A DNA stretch of 64,000 nucleotides from Protea cynaroides (Eukaryota; Streptophyta; Magnoliopsida; Proteales; Proteaceae). The DNA lies in contig CM053275.1 of assembly GCA_028583415.1 (NCBI GenBank), positions 87,724,278 to 87,788,277 on the forward strand, in the 5' to 3' direction. Under the pieces are notes generated by a model, which made no database searches, was not told where the DNA came from, and saw only the letters and a list, made by a program, of their open reading frames with translations. The position numbers and the translations under genes are program-made. Shown one piece after another: positions 12,525-23,874 of the stretch (the stretch's first letter is position 1; every line of letters starts with the position of its first letter).

Positions 12525-14435
12525 CTAGTGATGACCCACTTCTTCCTCTTCTTCCTCTTCATTTTCTTGTTTTACTTCTGTTATTGCTGCTCTTAGGGTT
12601 GCAGCTTTCAAGTTTGGAGGATCATGGTTGTTGTTGTTGCTGATGGTGCAGTGATCAGTAATAACAGGTGAAGAAGAAGGGTGGGTCGAGACAACCACCT
12701 CGATTTGCTCCACTTCTCATGAACTCTCAGACTGCAGAAGCATAGCCATCTTCTTCATCTCCTTCCCCTTCCCCACAACACCGCATACAATCCCACAACT
12801 ATCAAGGCTGCTCCTATTAAGCTGTAAAAATTTTGCAAAATGAAATTCACATCACTATATAGTTTGTTAAGTCAATAACCCTCTTAAATTAGGGTTTGAT
12901 AGTCGGTTCCAACAGATTGGTGTCAATAAAAACTCCCCTTTAAATTAATCTTCAAAAATTAAATTACTAGGTTATTTAAGGAATGCAAAAATGTTTTTAC
13001 CTTCCAACATGGAGTTTCTCCCCAAGAAACAAGCAGTCCATGATAGACACCAGCACAAGCATCAGAGGGTTGAAAATGGATACGAACAATGGACCCCTTG
13101 CTCTTACCGCCCAAGCTATAATCGCAAACATTAACCCTGTTGCCAATATTCCCTAAACAACCACAACACACTCATCAATCAAGAGATAAAACAAAATTAC
13201 TTCTTAATCACCTTCGTCCATTGAGAATCTCATACCGAGTAAGCTACAGCCAAAAGTCTAACATTCCAGCCAAGCTTCCATTCATCCCATTGCCTCTCCA
13301 TACACAGAGCATATACGGTACTCTGTATTGCTCCCATCAAACACATCAGTGTAGTGCTTGATAAGTAAGCTGGGTATCTCTGAATCATCTTAGTCTGCAA
13401 AACCAATGGCATTAAACATAAAATTCAAAGGTCAGTAAGGGTTACTTTAGTAACTACACTTAAAATGTCGTTGTAAAATCTCACCTGAATAATCAACCAG
13501 ACTGCATAAGAGAAACAACAAGCCAGTACTAGTATTGAGCCCAATACTCGATTACCAGACTCTACGTGTGATGCTGACGTGGTAGACGTTCCTTTCCCAA
13601 GTCCACGTGTAAGGTCAGTATTGGTTGACAACATGCTGAGCTCTGATCCTTTGTAAAACGTCAGCACCATTGCACCACCTATGCCTATAACTGTCCCTAC
13701 CACCTTTGCTAGTATTGGTATTGAGCCCAATACTCGATTACCAGACTCTACGTGTGATGCTGACGTGGTAGATGTTCCTTTCCCAAGTCCACCTATGCCT
13801 ATAACTGTCCCTACCACCTTTGCTTTCCCTGGTATCGTTCTCTCTAAACTTTGATCCATTTCATCACACCACAACGATCCCCTAAGCAAAAAAATAAAAA
13901 AATCATTATGACACAGTGCATATAATAGTCAATCCATCGGGTGATCCACTCCCTGAAGCACCTAAGGGGTGATTCAGACAGAGGAGCTCGAAACCCCGTG
14001 AAACCCTGAAGTACCTCAGTTCACGGAAAATGAAACGGAGAGTTGAGGTTTGACGGTTTGTGTTCGAACACATTTCAAGAGTAGATTGCAGAAAGAAGCA
14101 GAAGATGATCAGAAGATGAGATCAGTTTGGATCAGAAAAACTTACCCAAATAACCCACAAAGAAAAGCTTGGAAGGCCACCATCCATGTCCATTTTGCTC
14201 TCTTCTTTCTGCAAGAAAGCATCGAAGAACAGATTAATGCATGATTTCAATTGATTAAAGAAAAGGATTTGAAAAAATGAAACCTTTCAACAAAAAGAGC
14301 AAAAGGAGCCAAGGCGATGGTGGCGTCCCAAATATCTATAGCCACAAAGATTCTGAGATCCATTCCATCCTTAGTCACTAGTTTATAGAACGCATTGACC
14401 CCTGCAAAGATGATCTGAACAAGTATCATGACCAT
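12525..14435 (-). pseudogene. WAT1-related (EamA / nodulin MtN21-like) transporter pseudogene
   Basis: Members are plant vacuolar/plasma-membrane drug-metabolite-type transporters with ten membrane helices. Six exon-like blocks with GT/AG borders are visible on the minus strand: 14284-14435 (VQIIFAGVNAFYKL), 14146-14208 (MVAFQAFLCGLFG), 13485-13881, 13236-13394 (YPAYLSSTTLMCLMGAIQ), 13001-13152 (ARGPLFVSIFNPLMLVLV) and 12821 leftwards (LIGAALIVVGLYAVLWG). Three defects are visible. The third block lacks the helix region normally between FGGSL and the GKAKVVGT motif. It contains an internal tandem duplication. One base appears missing just after LYAVLW near 12775, throwing the tail out of frame, and a stop interrupts the acidic C-terminus. 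Family assignment is confident; loss of function is inferred. Confidence 0.88.
13530..13835 (-). repeat. Tandem duplication inside the third block of the WAT1-like pseudogene
   Basis: The segment coding KVVGTVIGIGG...LGKGTSTTSASHV...GNRVLGSI occurs twice, at about 13530-13707 and 13708-13835. The upstream copy (in gene direction) lacks about 23 codons (the AMVLTFYKGSELS part) present in the other. The frame stays open, so this is an in-frame duplication with an internal in-frame deletion. Confidence 0.88.
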
Positions 14436-14633
14436 CGTTGGTTAGAATCCATGAAGAACGTTGCAGAGATCACGAGCCATTAGTGATGATCAGAAGAAAG
14501 ATTGGGACAGAGACAAACAGAAAGGATGAAGGTGAGCGCAAAATGCAAGAAGATCAATGTCTCCTCGCTGATCGCTTGCTTTGGTTTCAGTGGAGATCAA
14601 ACTCTACAGATGAGTCCTACTTGTAAGCGGGGG

Positions 14634-14651
14634 GAGAGAGAGAGAGAGAGA
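14634..14651. repeat. (GA)n microsatellite
   Basis: About nine GA dinucleotides upstream of the WAT1-like start, of the kind common in plant 5' regions. Confidence 0.9.
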
Positions 14652-15597
14652 AGGACCAAGTCGCTTGTTTGGGATTGTGCATGGCACTGCAAGCCTAGTG
14701 TTGGAGGGAGAGAAAGAGTTGGAGGGTTGAACCCTTCACTTATTTTCAGGGCTCAATAATGACTTAGAAATCATGTGGGCTATGCCCGCGCAGGGGTACA
14801 TCCTTGTTCCATTTACATGGGAGAGGGTCCTACCTAATATTCTCACTCTGTCTACTTTTCCTTTTCTCTCTTCTCTTTTATTATTCTCCCACATCTTAGA
14901 GGAAGACTATTATTCTAATCTAAGCAATCGACAATCCTATATATATTAAATGTTTAGAGTGTGTGTAGTAGGTATTTTTACTAATCTCATCCGATCATCA
15001 AAAGCGGTGGATTAAAAGGTTCTCCATCCAACACTCTTATCATGGATGGATGAAGAAAAACTGTTCTCATTTTGATATTACAGGTTGGCAAAAGATTCTA
15101 CATGCAATCATTAACAAGTGTGATCGTACCATTAGGCATCAGATGGAGGAGAGAGGGGACCATGTAATACTATTTTGGTACCTCGATCCTTACTTGAAGC
15201 GCCCGATCATTGACCATGCACATGCACAATTAATGTATAAAAATCAGTTCCTCAGTGTTTATATTTAGAGGGAGTGTTTTAATTACACTTAGGAATCAAT
15301 TATTCGTTTCCAGGGTTTGTTGTGCATACTATATTTTAATAATGGGAAAAAGACATTTGTCTCCTCTCTACTATACTTAAAGGACAAATGACTCTTAAAG
15401 TTTCAAGAAAAGATAAATATCTTGTCTAGAAACACTACTTAAATTCAAATGGACTCACATCATTAAGAATATTTTATTAAATATTAAGCGGTGGTGGAAA
15501 GATAATTTTTCCTTAATGACCAAATTTATCTTTTGACAAGATCAACTACATATTCATTGTGTTTCTTTGTCAATTCTGTCACTGCGCTTCTTCTTCG
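14652..15597. other. No gene seen
   Basis: AT-rich, short frames only. Bases 15345-15420 (GGGAAAAAGACATTTGTC and following) resemble the reverse complement of about 27335-27425, so a dispersed repeat end is likely here. Confidence 0.4.
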
Positions 15598-15828
15598 GGA
15601 TCCACATCCTCTCCCGCCTGAGTCTGGGCGGGAGAGTTTGGATGGCCGCCACTTGGCTCTCGGGTGGATCCGAGCCCTCCATCCGAGCCGACACTCTTGT
15701 TGGCTCAGCTTGTCGGTCGGGATGTCGACTCAGATGGAGGACTTAGATCCACCCGAGAGCCGGTGGCGGCCATCCATCCGGACCGCCAACTCTCCCGCCC
15801 AAAATCAGGCGAGAGAGGATTTCTATAC
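15598..15828. mobile_element. Palindromic Mutator-like MITE, copy 1
   Basis: 231 bp, starting GGATCCACATCCTCTCCCGC and ending with the inverse of GTATAGAAATCCTCTCTCGC. Almost the whole element is an imperfect palindrome: GATGGCCGCCA and CCACCCGAGAGCC recur inverted. The flanks TTCTTCTTCG and TTCTTCTTG form a degenerate target duplication. Short open frames across it are by-products of the palindrome. Confidence 0.85.
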
Positions 15829-16959
15829 TTCTTCTTGGATCTTGTCTCACGATTGAAGTCCGACCGTCGGCTTTTCAATTATGTCTCACTGTGCTTCGTC
15901 TCCGCTGCTATTGTGCAATTTTTTTTTTTTTGGTCTTCCAATCGAAGTTAACTATAGATTGCTGATTACATACAAATTTCATCAGTTCTTGAGTGTATTT
16001 GGTCCCTAATTGTTTATAGGTTGTTCGTATTACATGTAATATTTTTCTTGTATCAACGATTACCGTAATGCAATGTTTCTTTCCTTCACTCTGCAACTTT
16101 TCCATCTTAACATGGTCTGACGATCGGATTCGTCTTCAACATCATTGCTTTAGTTTTTCTTGGTTTTTCTACAACTCAAATCTCACCGCTCGATCTTCGC
16201 ACGGTTTGGCACTGTTTTTCTTTCTATTCGTAGCTCTCTGTTCTTCCACCGATTCCACAGGATTTCTATATCCTTGTTCGTGTGTTCTTTAAATCTCTGT
16301 TTTTCATATAGGATTTCACTTGTTTTGTATTCTAATTTCTTATCTAAAATTTCAGATTTAGGGTTTCAGATTTAGGGTTTCATGTGCGCCTAAATCTTTG
16401 ATTCTTGTTTTGAATCTGCGTCATTCGATTAGGGCACTTCGTTCTTTCCATTTCTGCAAATTTCTTCTTTCAGTTTCAGTCATTTTAGTTTCGACAAGAA
16501 TCTTTCTGTTCTTGTCTCAGTTTCTTTCAGTTTTTCATCGGTGAATCTTGCCGATGGCTCTCGTCGGTGCTATTTCGTTTTTTCGGCTGGAAGTGATTCA
16601 TCACCATAAAACAAGATCTGAGAATCATGAACAGATTTCAGTGAAATCTTCTACTGAGGGAATGAATTAGGAGGAGGTGAACAAAATCAGACAAATTGTT
16701 GCAGATCGGAGAATCTTATAACAAAATTGATCAATGAACTCAGATTAAATGTAAAGATTTGTTGAGAAATCGATCGTGAAAACTCAAAAAAATTGTAAAG
16801 CCTCACTGGAAGTCCGATCATTGCAACCGTATAATAAATATCTCTAACCTCTAACCACTACAACAATCCTCATTTTTTGCGATGGAAATTGAAGATCGGA
16901 ACTAAATTCTCATGGACTTTCAGATTTTTTTTTTTCTTTTATAAAGGAGAGAGACCAAA
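15829..16959. other. No gene recognised; T/C-rich sequence
   Basis: Pyrimidine-rich plus strand with many TTTC words and two TTTAGGGTTTC words near 16357-16380. It resembles 5'-leader or intron sequence, and coding-like segments follow at 16985, but no start codon with a supporting frame could be assigned. Confidence 0.35.
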
Positions 16960-16984
16960 AGATTGAGTTTGGAGAGACTTTCAG

Positions 16985-17375
16985 ATTCGGATTCCGTCAG
17001 GAGTTCGTGGATGTTGGTGATGAACATCTCAAACTGTTGGTATGAATGTTTGATGAGCTAGTTGCATGCCTTGAATGGAAGGATCAGTTTAAGTGGCCAT
17101 TAATCATCCTTGATATTTCATTACAGAACTATATGGTTTATATTGCTGATCTAACGGTGTCAAAGATATGATTTTTCAGATTCCAATCATGTTTAAATAA
17201 TTTTCAATGTATGTCCAATAACAGGACAAGAAGTCAACTGGGTCAGTAGGGTGAGTAGGGCTAACCCTGATACAAGCAACATATGGACTCTTGTTGCTCA
17301 CATAGATCCAATATCTCCATCCAGTGGTTCAATTCGTATATGTGATGATAAACTTCCCATTTTCACTGACAATTA
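16985..17375 (+). pseudogene. Coding-like relic, unrecognised
   Basis: Two stretches read like protein. At 17015-17165 the frame gives VGDEHLKLLV, a stop, then MFDELVACLEWKDQFKWPL and ILDISLQNYMVYIADL. After an AG at the end of CCAATAACAG, 17225-17375 reads QEVNWVSRVSRANPDTSN, IWTLVAHIDPISPSSGSIRI and DKLPIFTDN, then stop. The second looks like a terminal exon by amino-acid composition and its acceptor-like start. No family was recognised. The stop at the VxMFDEL join and lack of a start suggest a fragment. Confidence 0.4.
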
Positions 17376-17965
17376 AAAAAGCCCCTTCTTAAGAGAAGCT
17401 GTAACTCTACTTTTAGTTTCCTGCATCATATTGTGTTGGTGATAAAAATCTGTTGGACAGAATTTGCAATGTCATTTGCTGTAAACCTCGATTCACTTGA
17501 AACCTACAGATAACAATTTACTTAATTAGAACATCTTAAGATTTCAAATGTTAATCAAGGATCTATCGATTTATCACTTGTGACCATAGTAATCCAACAT
17601 ACCCATTTTCTTACTACTGGTCTCATCTTTTCCAGGCTCTCCCATACCCAAGAAGAGGTTCAAATTGATTTTGCATCTATTTGGATTTTATGACTTTCAC
17701 CAAAAAGGAATTAGGGTTTTTAGTGCTCTCTATACTAGCCTCTCTATACTAGCTAGTCTTAGTAGTACTAAAGCCTGATTCTGATCAGAACTAGTTCTAA
17801 TCCAGCCTCATTGTTATTTAGGTAGATAAATGCTCTTGGCCTTAATATGTGTTTCAGGTTCCTCAAGGATTGAGATTGTAATTTGCCTATTGTATTGACA
17901 TTTGCTTAATAATTTGTTTCCAAAATATATACAATGCATTTTTTGTTTAACATCATTGGAACTTA

Positions 17966-18589
17966 GGCTATGTTTGGTATTATTTTTGTTTTTGTTTTGA
18001 AAATAATTTTTGTTCAAAAATAAAATGTTGTTTGGTAGCTATAATAAAAATAGATGGGAGAATGAAAAACAGATTTGGCATACTATGTCTAAAAATGATT
18101 TTGAAAGTCTTCATCTTCCTCTGTCATGGAGTGTCTATTCTTCTTCCTCTGTCAAGAGATTATGGAAAGAAATCAAACCAGGAACCATCTTTGGAGAAAC
18201 GATGTCGCCTCCGTTGGAATGATTGTTGTCGTCGTCGTTGTCGCCGTCAAAGCCGTCTCTAGGACGAAGTTGCAGGTCTGCGTCTCTGTGCTTTACTTCC
18301 GTTCGTCAACAAGAAAAGTGCTTGAGGGTTTGATTTGGGGTGGTTTTATAAAATGAAAATAAATTACTTTTTTAACCCTTTATTTTAACACATGTGTTTT
18401 AAGTGTTTTGCACAAAACACAACAAAATAATTTTTGACCAAAAATCAAAAAGAGGTTTAGACCTCTTTTTGAATTTTGACTTGTTTTTATTTTTGTTTTT
18501 CATAAATAGCACTCATAAATTATGCCAAATCCCTTCAAAACTATAAATTTGAACAAAAATCGAAAACAAAAATGATATCAAACACAGCC
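17966..18589. mobile_element. Tourist-like (PIF/Harbinger-type) MITE
   Basis: 624 bp flanked by a TTA target duplication (17963-17965 and 18590-18592). The ends are inverted repeats: GGCTATGTTTGGTATTATTT at the left and, inverted, GGCTGTGTTTGATATCATTT at the right, followed by more TTTTTG-rich inverted sequence. TTA duplication plus GGN-TGTTTGG ends fit the Tourist group. The internal GTCGTCGTCG stretch opens short frames of no evident meaning. Confidence 0.8.
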
Positions 18590-18834
18590 TTAGCTAATTG
18601 TGTCAGGGATAAACTATTTTTTATACACAATTTGATAACAATTTATTTGAAAGCAGGTTTAGAATTCAAATTATATCTTTGTTATCGATGAGTTAGGAGG
18701 GTGACAATAGCAATATTGGCATATCATCAGCAGGAGGTAAGTCAGTTAAAATTTTACGTTTAAAATGGTGATTAGAACTATATTTTTGTCCTTTATCATG
18801 GTTATCTTGTCGTGTAATTTTTTCTTTTTAGATT

Positions 18835-20253
18835 AGCACTATTTTTATTTTGTATTAAATTAGAGAAAATAATGAGAGGCCAAAGGGAAAAAACCTTGGC
18901 CCCATCAACTCTTAAGTGTAAAGAGTCCATCGATGTAGAGGTAAATGATTACTACCAACCGTGTAGTAGGGAGACATCCAACAAAGTTGCTCCATAGATT
19001 GGTTGAATAGCAAGAGATCTGAAATATCTTCCTTGGGACTACAAAAGTTGGAGGGTTATACTTTCATAGCTAAAGGAAGATGCATGGAAAAGAATCAAAG
19101 TAACACCTATTTAGTGTATTTCTAATAGGTATACATTTTAATTATCATATGTACACTGCACTACTTTGTTTCCTTTCCTTTCACCTAATATGAAATTTAT
19201 TTATATAATGCTAATTTGCAGGAAAAATTTGTCCTACAAGAAGATAGTAAATCATGGTTCATAGCAGAGCTTAATTGTAGATGGAAAGAATATAAGCATA
19301 GTCTTAAGAAAAACTACTATAACAATTATGACATTGACGAAGAAAGAAAAGCAAATATCAACATTTCGATTATGCCATAAGATAAGTAGAATGCTTTGTT
19401 CAGTATGTGGGATACGTCAGAGAACAAAGTAATTTTTATTAAATATTCTTCCTTTGCTTATCACTGATTTAGTTGACCTTCTTTGTTTAAAATTAGCAAC
19501 TTGCTTTTTCAAATTCTTGCAATTTATGTAGGCAATATATGAAAGAAATAAGGAGTATAGGGGTAAACAACACCTCCGACATACAATGGAAATGACTCCT
19601 ACTGTTGTAATATGCGAGGAAAAAGTAATTGACTTATCTTTTTTAAGTGAGTTGTAAATTGCACATGCATAATACATTTATTATTTATATTTTTTGGGAC
19701 ACAGTGACGTGCAAAACCAAGTCATGGACCTCCTACTCGAATTGAAATGTTCGAAATCGCCCACAAATCCAAATAGACTAGATTATTTGCAAATCAAGAA
19801 ATTGCAAATACTATGTTATAAATTAGTCTTACATTTTTTTTTAGTTAATGAACATTACTGATATCTTTTGACAAGACTTTACATGTTGTCTAAACACTTG
19901 TAGAAAAACCTATATGAGGGACTTCAAAAAAGGAGCCAGGACAATCAAGCCGATCCAATTGAAGAAGTATTTAGAGAGGTAATGAGACCAGAACATCATG
20001 GTAGAGTTCGGTTCATGGGCCTTGCAGTAAAACCTACACTAATATATGGTACAAAGGCACACTAGTTTGAGCGTCAATCCCAAGAGATGCGGGAAATGAG
20101 AGAAAGATTAGTTAGGCAAGAAGAATTACTAGCGAGGCAGCAAGATCAAATGGCTAGGCAGGACCAAATGTTGGCGGGATTGTCCCAACAATTCCACTAT
20201 TTATCGAATAAATTTAGAACATCAGAGACTCAATCACCATCACAAACTCAATG
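18835..20253 (+). pseudogene. Plant transposase (Transposase_24, Ptta/En/Spm) relic
   Basis: Scattered plus-strand segments match, in order, the PF03004-type plant transposase region: KSWRV and LKEDAWKRIK (about 19041-19110), RWKEYKHSLKKNYYNNYD (about 19280-19335), YERNKEYRGKQHLRHTMEM (about 19540-19595), RTRIEMFEIAHKSK (about 19732-19775) and EVFREVMRPEHHGRVR (about 19960-20015). A Gln/Arg-rich coiled-coil tail with LLARQQDQMARQDQM ends before 20253. Stops lie inside the segments (before LKEDAW, after NISIMP) and spacer or intron DNA separates them. It is a dead copy of a CACTA-associated gene. Recognition is from memory of the family pattern. Confidence 0.65.
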
Positions 20254-20800
20254 ACCATCACTGTCACCTCTTTCTTATTGTAAAAGGTATGTGTTGGCTA
20301 TAATTCTTTGTCAATTGTAATTTTTCGTACGTTCTTCTTTATTAACTCTGGGAGATCCCTCTATTGTGTTATGCTACGATCCCTTAGCTATGCCTAATAA
20401 ATGGTATCTCTTTGTATCCCAAGGTAACAAATGAATCCTCATATCACGTTTCTCTTTTTATTTCTTATTTTGATTATTATGTACTTACAAGTTCAGGGGT
20501 GAATGGTAGCAATGGGAAGCCTTCCTTTTGTTCATACTTGCCTTAATATCCTCTAGTGTTCTTCTGTAGCTTATACTTTATAAAGTTTTTATTTTCAGGT
20601 TTCATTGTTTTGCCTTGTGAAATGGGATCATGGGGAACATGTAAGTGGTCTAATCACATGTTAGTGATGTTTCATGTTGTCACAAGGATTTCTTATCTTG
20701 CCGTGTGATAGTTTTGAATATGTGGGTGGGTCCATACAGTAGAGAACAACACACCCATTTTACTGGTCAAATCTCAGCTACGAAAAAGTACATGAAGTGT
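20254..20800. other. No gene seen
   Basis: AT-rich sequence between the transposase relic and the next MITE. No frame or repeat was identified. Confidence 0.4.
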
Positions 20801-20809
20801 TTGAAAAGT

Positions 20810-21052
20810 GGATCCATAACCTCTTCCGCCTGAGTTTGGGCGGGAGACTTGGCGGCCTGGATGGATGGCCGCCACCTGGCTCTCGGGTGGATTTGAGCCC
20901 TCCATCCGAGCCAATACTCCTGTGGGCTCAGCTTGTCGGCTTGGGTGTTGACTCGGATGGAGGGCTTGGATCCACCCGAGAGCCAGATGGCGGCCATCCA
21001 TCCGGGCCACCAAATCTCATGTCCAAACTCAGGCGGGAGAGGATTTCTATAC
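20810..21052. mobile_element. Palindromic Mutator-like MITE, copy 2, perfect 9-bp TSD
   Basis: 243 bp between exact copies of TTGAAAAGT (20801-20809 and 21053-21061). It starts GGATCCATAACCTCTTCCGC and ends with the inverse of GTATAGAAATCCTCTCCCGC. The arms pair nearly along their full length around a centre near 20935. Carries GCCGAC-like and CACCCGAGAGCC words. A 9-bp target duplication with long inverted repeats is the Mutator superfamily signature. Confidence 0.92.
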
Positions 21053-21061
21053 TTGAAAAGT

Positions 21062-21578
21062 GAGCTATAAGTTTCCTAAAGTACAAGACTGCCATTACAC
21101 CGTAATGAGATTTAATTCTGAAACTTTTACCACTTGTTTTGAGCCGAAATATGACTAAGCAGATTGGTGTGGAGGCCTCTTATGAGATGTTTTTACTTTG
21201 ATATTGGTACATGATATCTACCATACTGTTATCTAGCAGCTCTTAACATTTGTGGGATCAGGCCAGCCAAAGATAGAATTGTCCTTTAGTTTGCTTCACA
21301 TATCAAAACCTTGGGGATGTTTATTATGCTAATTATTATTATTTTTATATGTTTAAATGATTGATATTGCATCAATGGTATTTTGTACAGGGGAAAAAAT
21401 TTTTGAAGGATTTTTATGTAAATTTGCCTAAATTTTTTCTACTGTTTTTACTATTTTTATTTTGTAAATAGTAATGAAATATTTTGCTAATATTTTTTTT
21501 AATTTTACTATTATATTGAGAGTTTTGGTTTGCTTTGGAGCTGAGTTAAGGAGACATGGTTTAACTTTGGTTGGTGGG
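21062..21578. other. No gene seen
   Basis: AT-rich spacer between two MITE copies, with no coding signal. Confidence 0.4.
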
Positions 21579-21818
21579 GGATCTACATTGTCTCCCCCCT
21601 GAGATTCGGGAGGAGGGGCGGCGGTCTGGATGGATGGCCTCCACCTGGTTCTCAGGTGAATCCGAGTCATCCATCCGAGCCGACACCCTTGTCAGCTCAG
21701 CTTGTCGGCTAGGGTGTTGGCTCGGATGGATGGCTCGGATTCACCCGAGAGCTAGGTGGTGCCATCCATCTAGGCCGCCATCCCTCCTCCCCAATCTAAG
21801 GGAGGAGACGTTTGAATC
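21579..21818. mobile_element. Palindromic Mutator-like MITE, copy 3
   Basis: About 240 bp from GGATCTACATTGTCTCCCCC to the inverse of AGATTCAAACGTCTCCTCCC. The interior shows CCGAGCCGACACCC and its inverse. Target duplication is not recognisable, suggesting an older insertion. Confidence 0.82.
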
Positions 21819-22026
21819 TGAGTGTTTGAGTTTTGACATTGTGTATAATCTCAAAAGTTATTGTAGGGTGGGTTTTGTCTTTTATCTTCTTTACTTCTCC
21901 TTTTTGTATTGTTGTCTTTTGTTTTTTGTAAATCCTTGTACTCTCTTCTACCCTATTCATTTGCTGCAAATCCTGAAATCTATATCAATCTTGAATCCCC
22001 AGTCCTAGGTCTAAAGGTCTAGTTTC

Positions 22027-22269
22027 GTATAGAAATCCTCTCCCGCTTGAGTTTGGGCAAGAGAGTTGGTGGCCCGGATGGATAGCCGCCACCTGGCTCT
22101 CGGGTGAATCCGAGCCCTCCATCCGAGCCAACACCCCAGCCAACAAGCTGAGCCGACAGGGGTGTCGGCTCGGATGGAGGGCTCGGATTCACCCGAGAGC
22201 CAGGTGGCGTCCATCCACCCGGGCCACCAACCCTCCTACCCAAACTCAAGCGGGAAAAGATGTGGATCC
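22027..22269. mobile_element. Palindromic Mutator-like MITE, copy 4, inverted
   Basis: 243 bp with the end types swapped relative to copies 1 and 2: it begins GTATAGAAATCCTCTCCCGC and ends with the inverse of GGATCCACATCTTTTCCCGC. Flanks TCTAGTTTC and CTAGTTTTC look like a 9-bp duplication shifted by one base. Carries several GCCGAC words. Confidence 0.87.
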
Positions 22270-23054
22270 CTAGTTTTCTCCCTACTCTCTCTTTGCTAGA
22301 AGTCACAGATTTGGACAAGGGATGGTAATTCTTTCCTAGTTCATGCCCGTCCTACATCAATATACATATGTAGATATTTGGAAGTACAAGGGATTTGAAC
22401 TTTGTACAGGGGAATTAATGTTAATTCTTTAAGAATCTTTTTAATGTGGATGAAGAAAAACTTTCTCCAAAATCATATGTACACACAAATGCTATTGCAA
22501 ACCAAAAATAAAACCATTTTGTTGCTGTCAACAACCGAAAACAGCATAAGAGGTTCCATTTGCCAATATGAGCAAAAAATGATACAATTTTGAATTCAGA
22601 TATCTAAATTTATATTGCAAGCTTTAAGCAACCTTTTCTCCTTATCCAAATTAATACTATGCTTAAATAATTTTTTTGATTTGAGCATGTGATCATGGTT
22701 TTTTCTGGTTTAAGCATTACACTCATAAGGATAAACGATCTACTTAATGAGTGGTCAAGATTCCCTTTAGCTTACGAAGAAATTTTTTCTATGGTAAAAG
22801 TTTTCTAGTTGGGTTGTTCATGTCCCCCTTAAATGTTGTCAACCCATATTTTATACCAAACATTGACTTTACTCATGAGTGTGTTCTTTATCAGTGGCTG
22901 TTGGCATGTCATGAAAGCACTATCAGAGACTCTGTTCAGAAAGTGTATTTCATTAAATGAACATAAAACTTCATAAGGAACCCAATAATATTTGTGAATA
23001 TAGCCTTGTACAACACACTTTTCTAGTGTCCTCACTACTATGAGATTTATTACA
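22270..23054. other. No gene recognised
   Basis: AT-rich. One 69-codon frame at 22751-22960 has a mixed composition and no supporting signals. Nothing recognised. Confidence 0.35.
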
Positions 23055-23376
23055 TTCCTATTCGTTTTAGGGCATTTGTTTCTTCAGTACAGACTGGATG
23101 TGGCTCCCATCAAATAAGAGTTTGAAAGGTAAGACATCATCTACCTTGCCAGCTATTATGAGGCTTTCTTTTTACCATGAAATTGAGATGGGCTTTACTG
23201 GTCTGAAGCTTCCTTTAGGCCATTATCAGGCCCGGGGCCTTTATAAAGTCTGCCAGTCTAAAACTTTTTTGCTAAGGTACTACTATAATAGAACAAGGGC
23301 CCAGCTTCTGGAGAGTATTTTGTCAAACATATTGATCCCTAATTCATCTTGTAACAAAACAGAGTTTATCTAAACC
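23055..23376 (+). repeat. 320-bp direct repeat, left copy
   Basis: Nearly identical to 23875-24194 in the same orientation. Both contain a 91-codon frame with the segment LLRYYYNRTRAQLLESILSN, which could be real coding sequence of an unrecognised protein: the frame survives in both copies and most differences conserve it. An AG before ACTGGATGTGG and a GT after TTTGAAAG allow an alternative short-exon reading. Ends are not TG...CA, so it is not an LTR. Confidence 0.85.
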
Positions 23377-23874
23377 ATACTGCCAATGCACCGCCAACGC
23401 CTCGTCCACTGCGGAAGATGTAAACCATACCAATTCAACCATAGCAAATAAAGGCTCCCCATCATCTTTTCTGCAGACCAAACCAATAGAACTATGAGAT
23501 AAATCAAGGTCCAGAGAAGCATCAGTATTAAATTTGACCATGCCAACAAGAGGGGGTATCCAACAATTAAAAAGGAAATCAATAGAGTCCACTGACCTAC
23601 TGTCCAGCATGGGTCCCAACTGCAGAATTGCACCATATTCACTAAAAGCTCGTTCAGTTAAGTTGATAACTTCCTGTGGTGATTGATGTTGAGATTCAAA
23701 ATACAATAAGTCCCTGGATTTCCAAAGTTGCCAGCAAATAAAAATACCAGCAGAAAGTATTTGGCGGCTTTGTGCTTTGTGGAAAGAAGACAGTAGTCGA
23801 TTAAATTGATGGCTAGGATATCCTGATGGTTGTGGGGATTCCATAAACAGTCCTGGAATATGACCACTCTAATT
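23377..23874 (-). pseudogene. LINE RNase H-like domain (RVT_3 type) relic
   Basis: The minus-strand frame (to 23844) shows a tryptophan-rich linker with ICWQLWKSRD, then VGMVKFNTDASLD with the first catalytic-type Asp, SIGLVCRKDDGEPL, and SSAVDEALAVHW with the Glu region. This is the pattern of the RNase H domain at the C-terminus of plant non-LTR retrotransposon proteins. No reverse transcriptase, poly-A tail or target duplication is attached. It lies exactly between the two 320-bp direct repeats. Confidence 0.75.

Noticed and set aside
15533..15951. Two overlapping plus-strand frames of about 100 codons
   Set aside because: They run through MITE copy 1; similar frames appear on both strands at 20767-21063, 21571-22318 and 24465-25141 only because the MITE is a GC-rich palindrome.
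16353..16382. Telomere-like TTTAGGG words
   Set aside because: Only two imperfect, non-tandem occurrences; no interstitial telomeric array.
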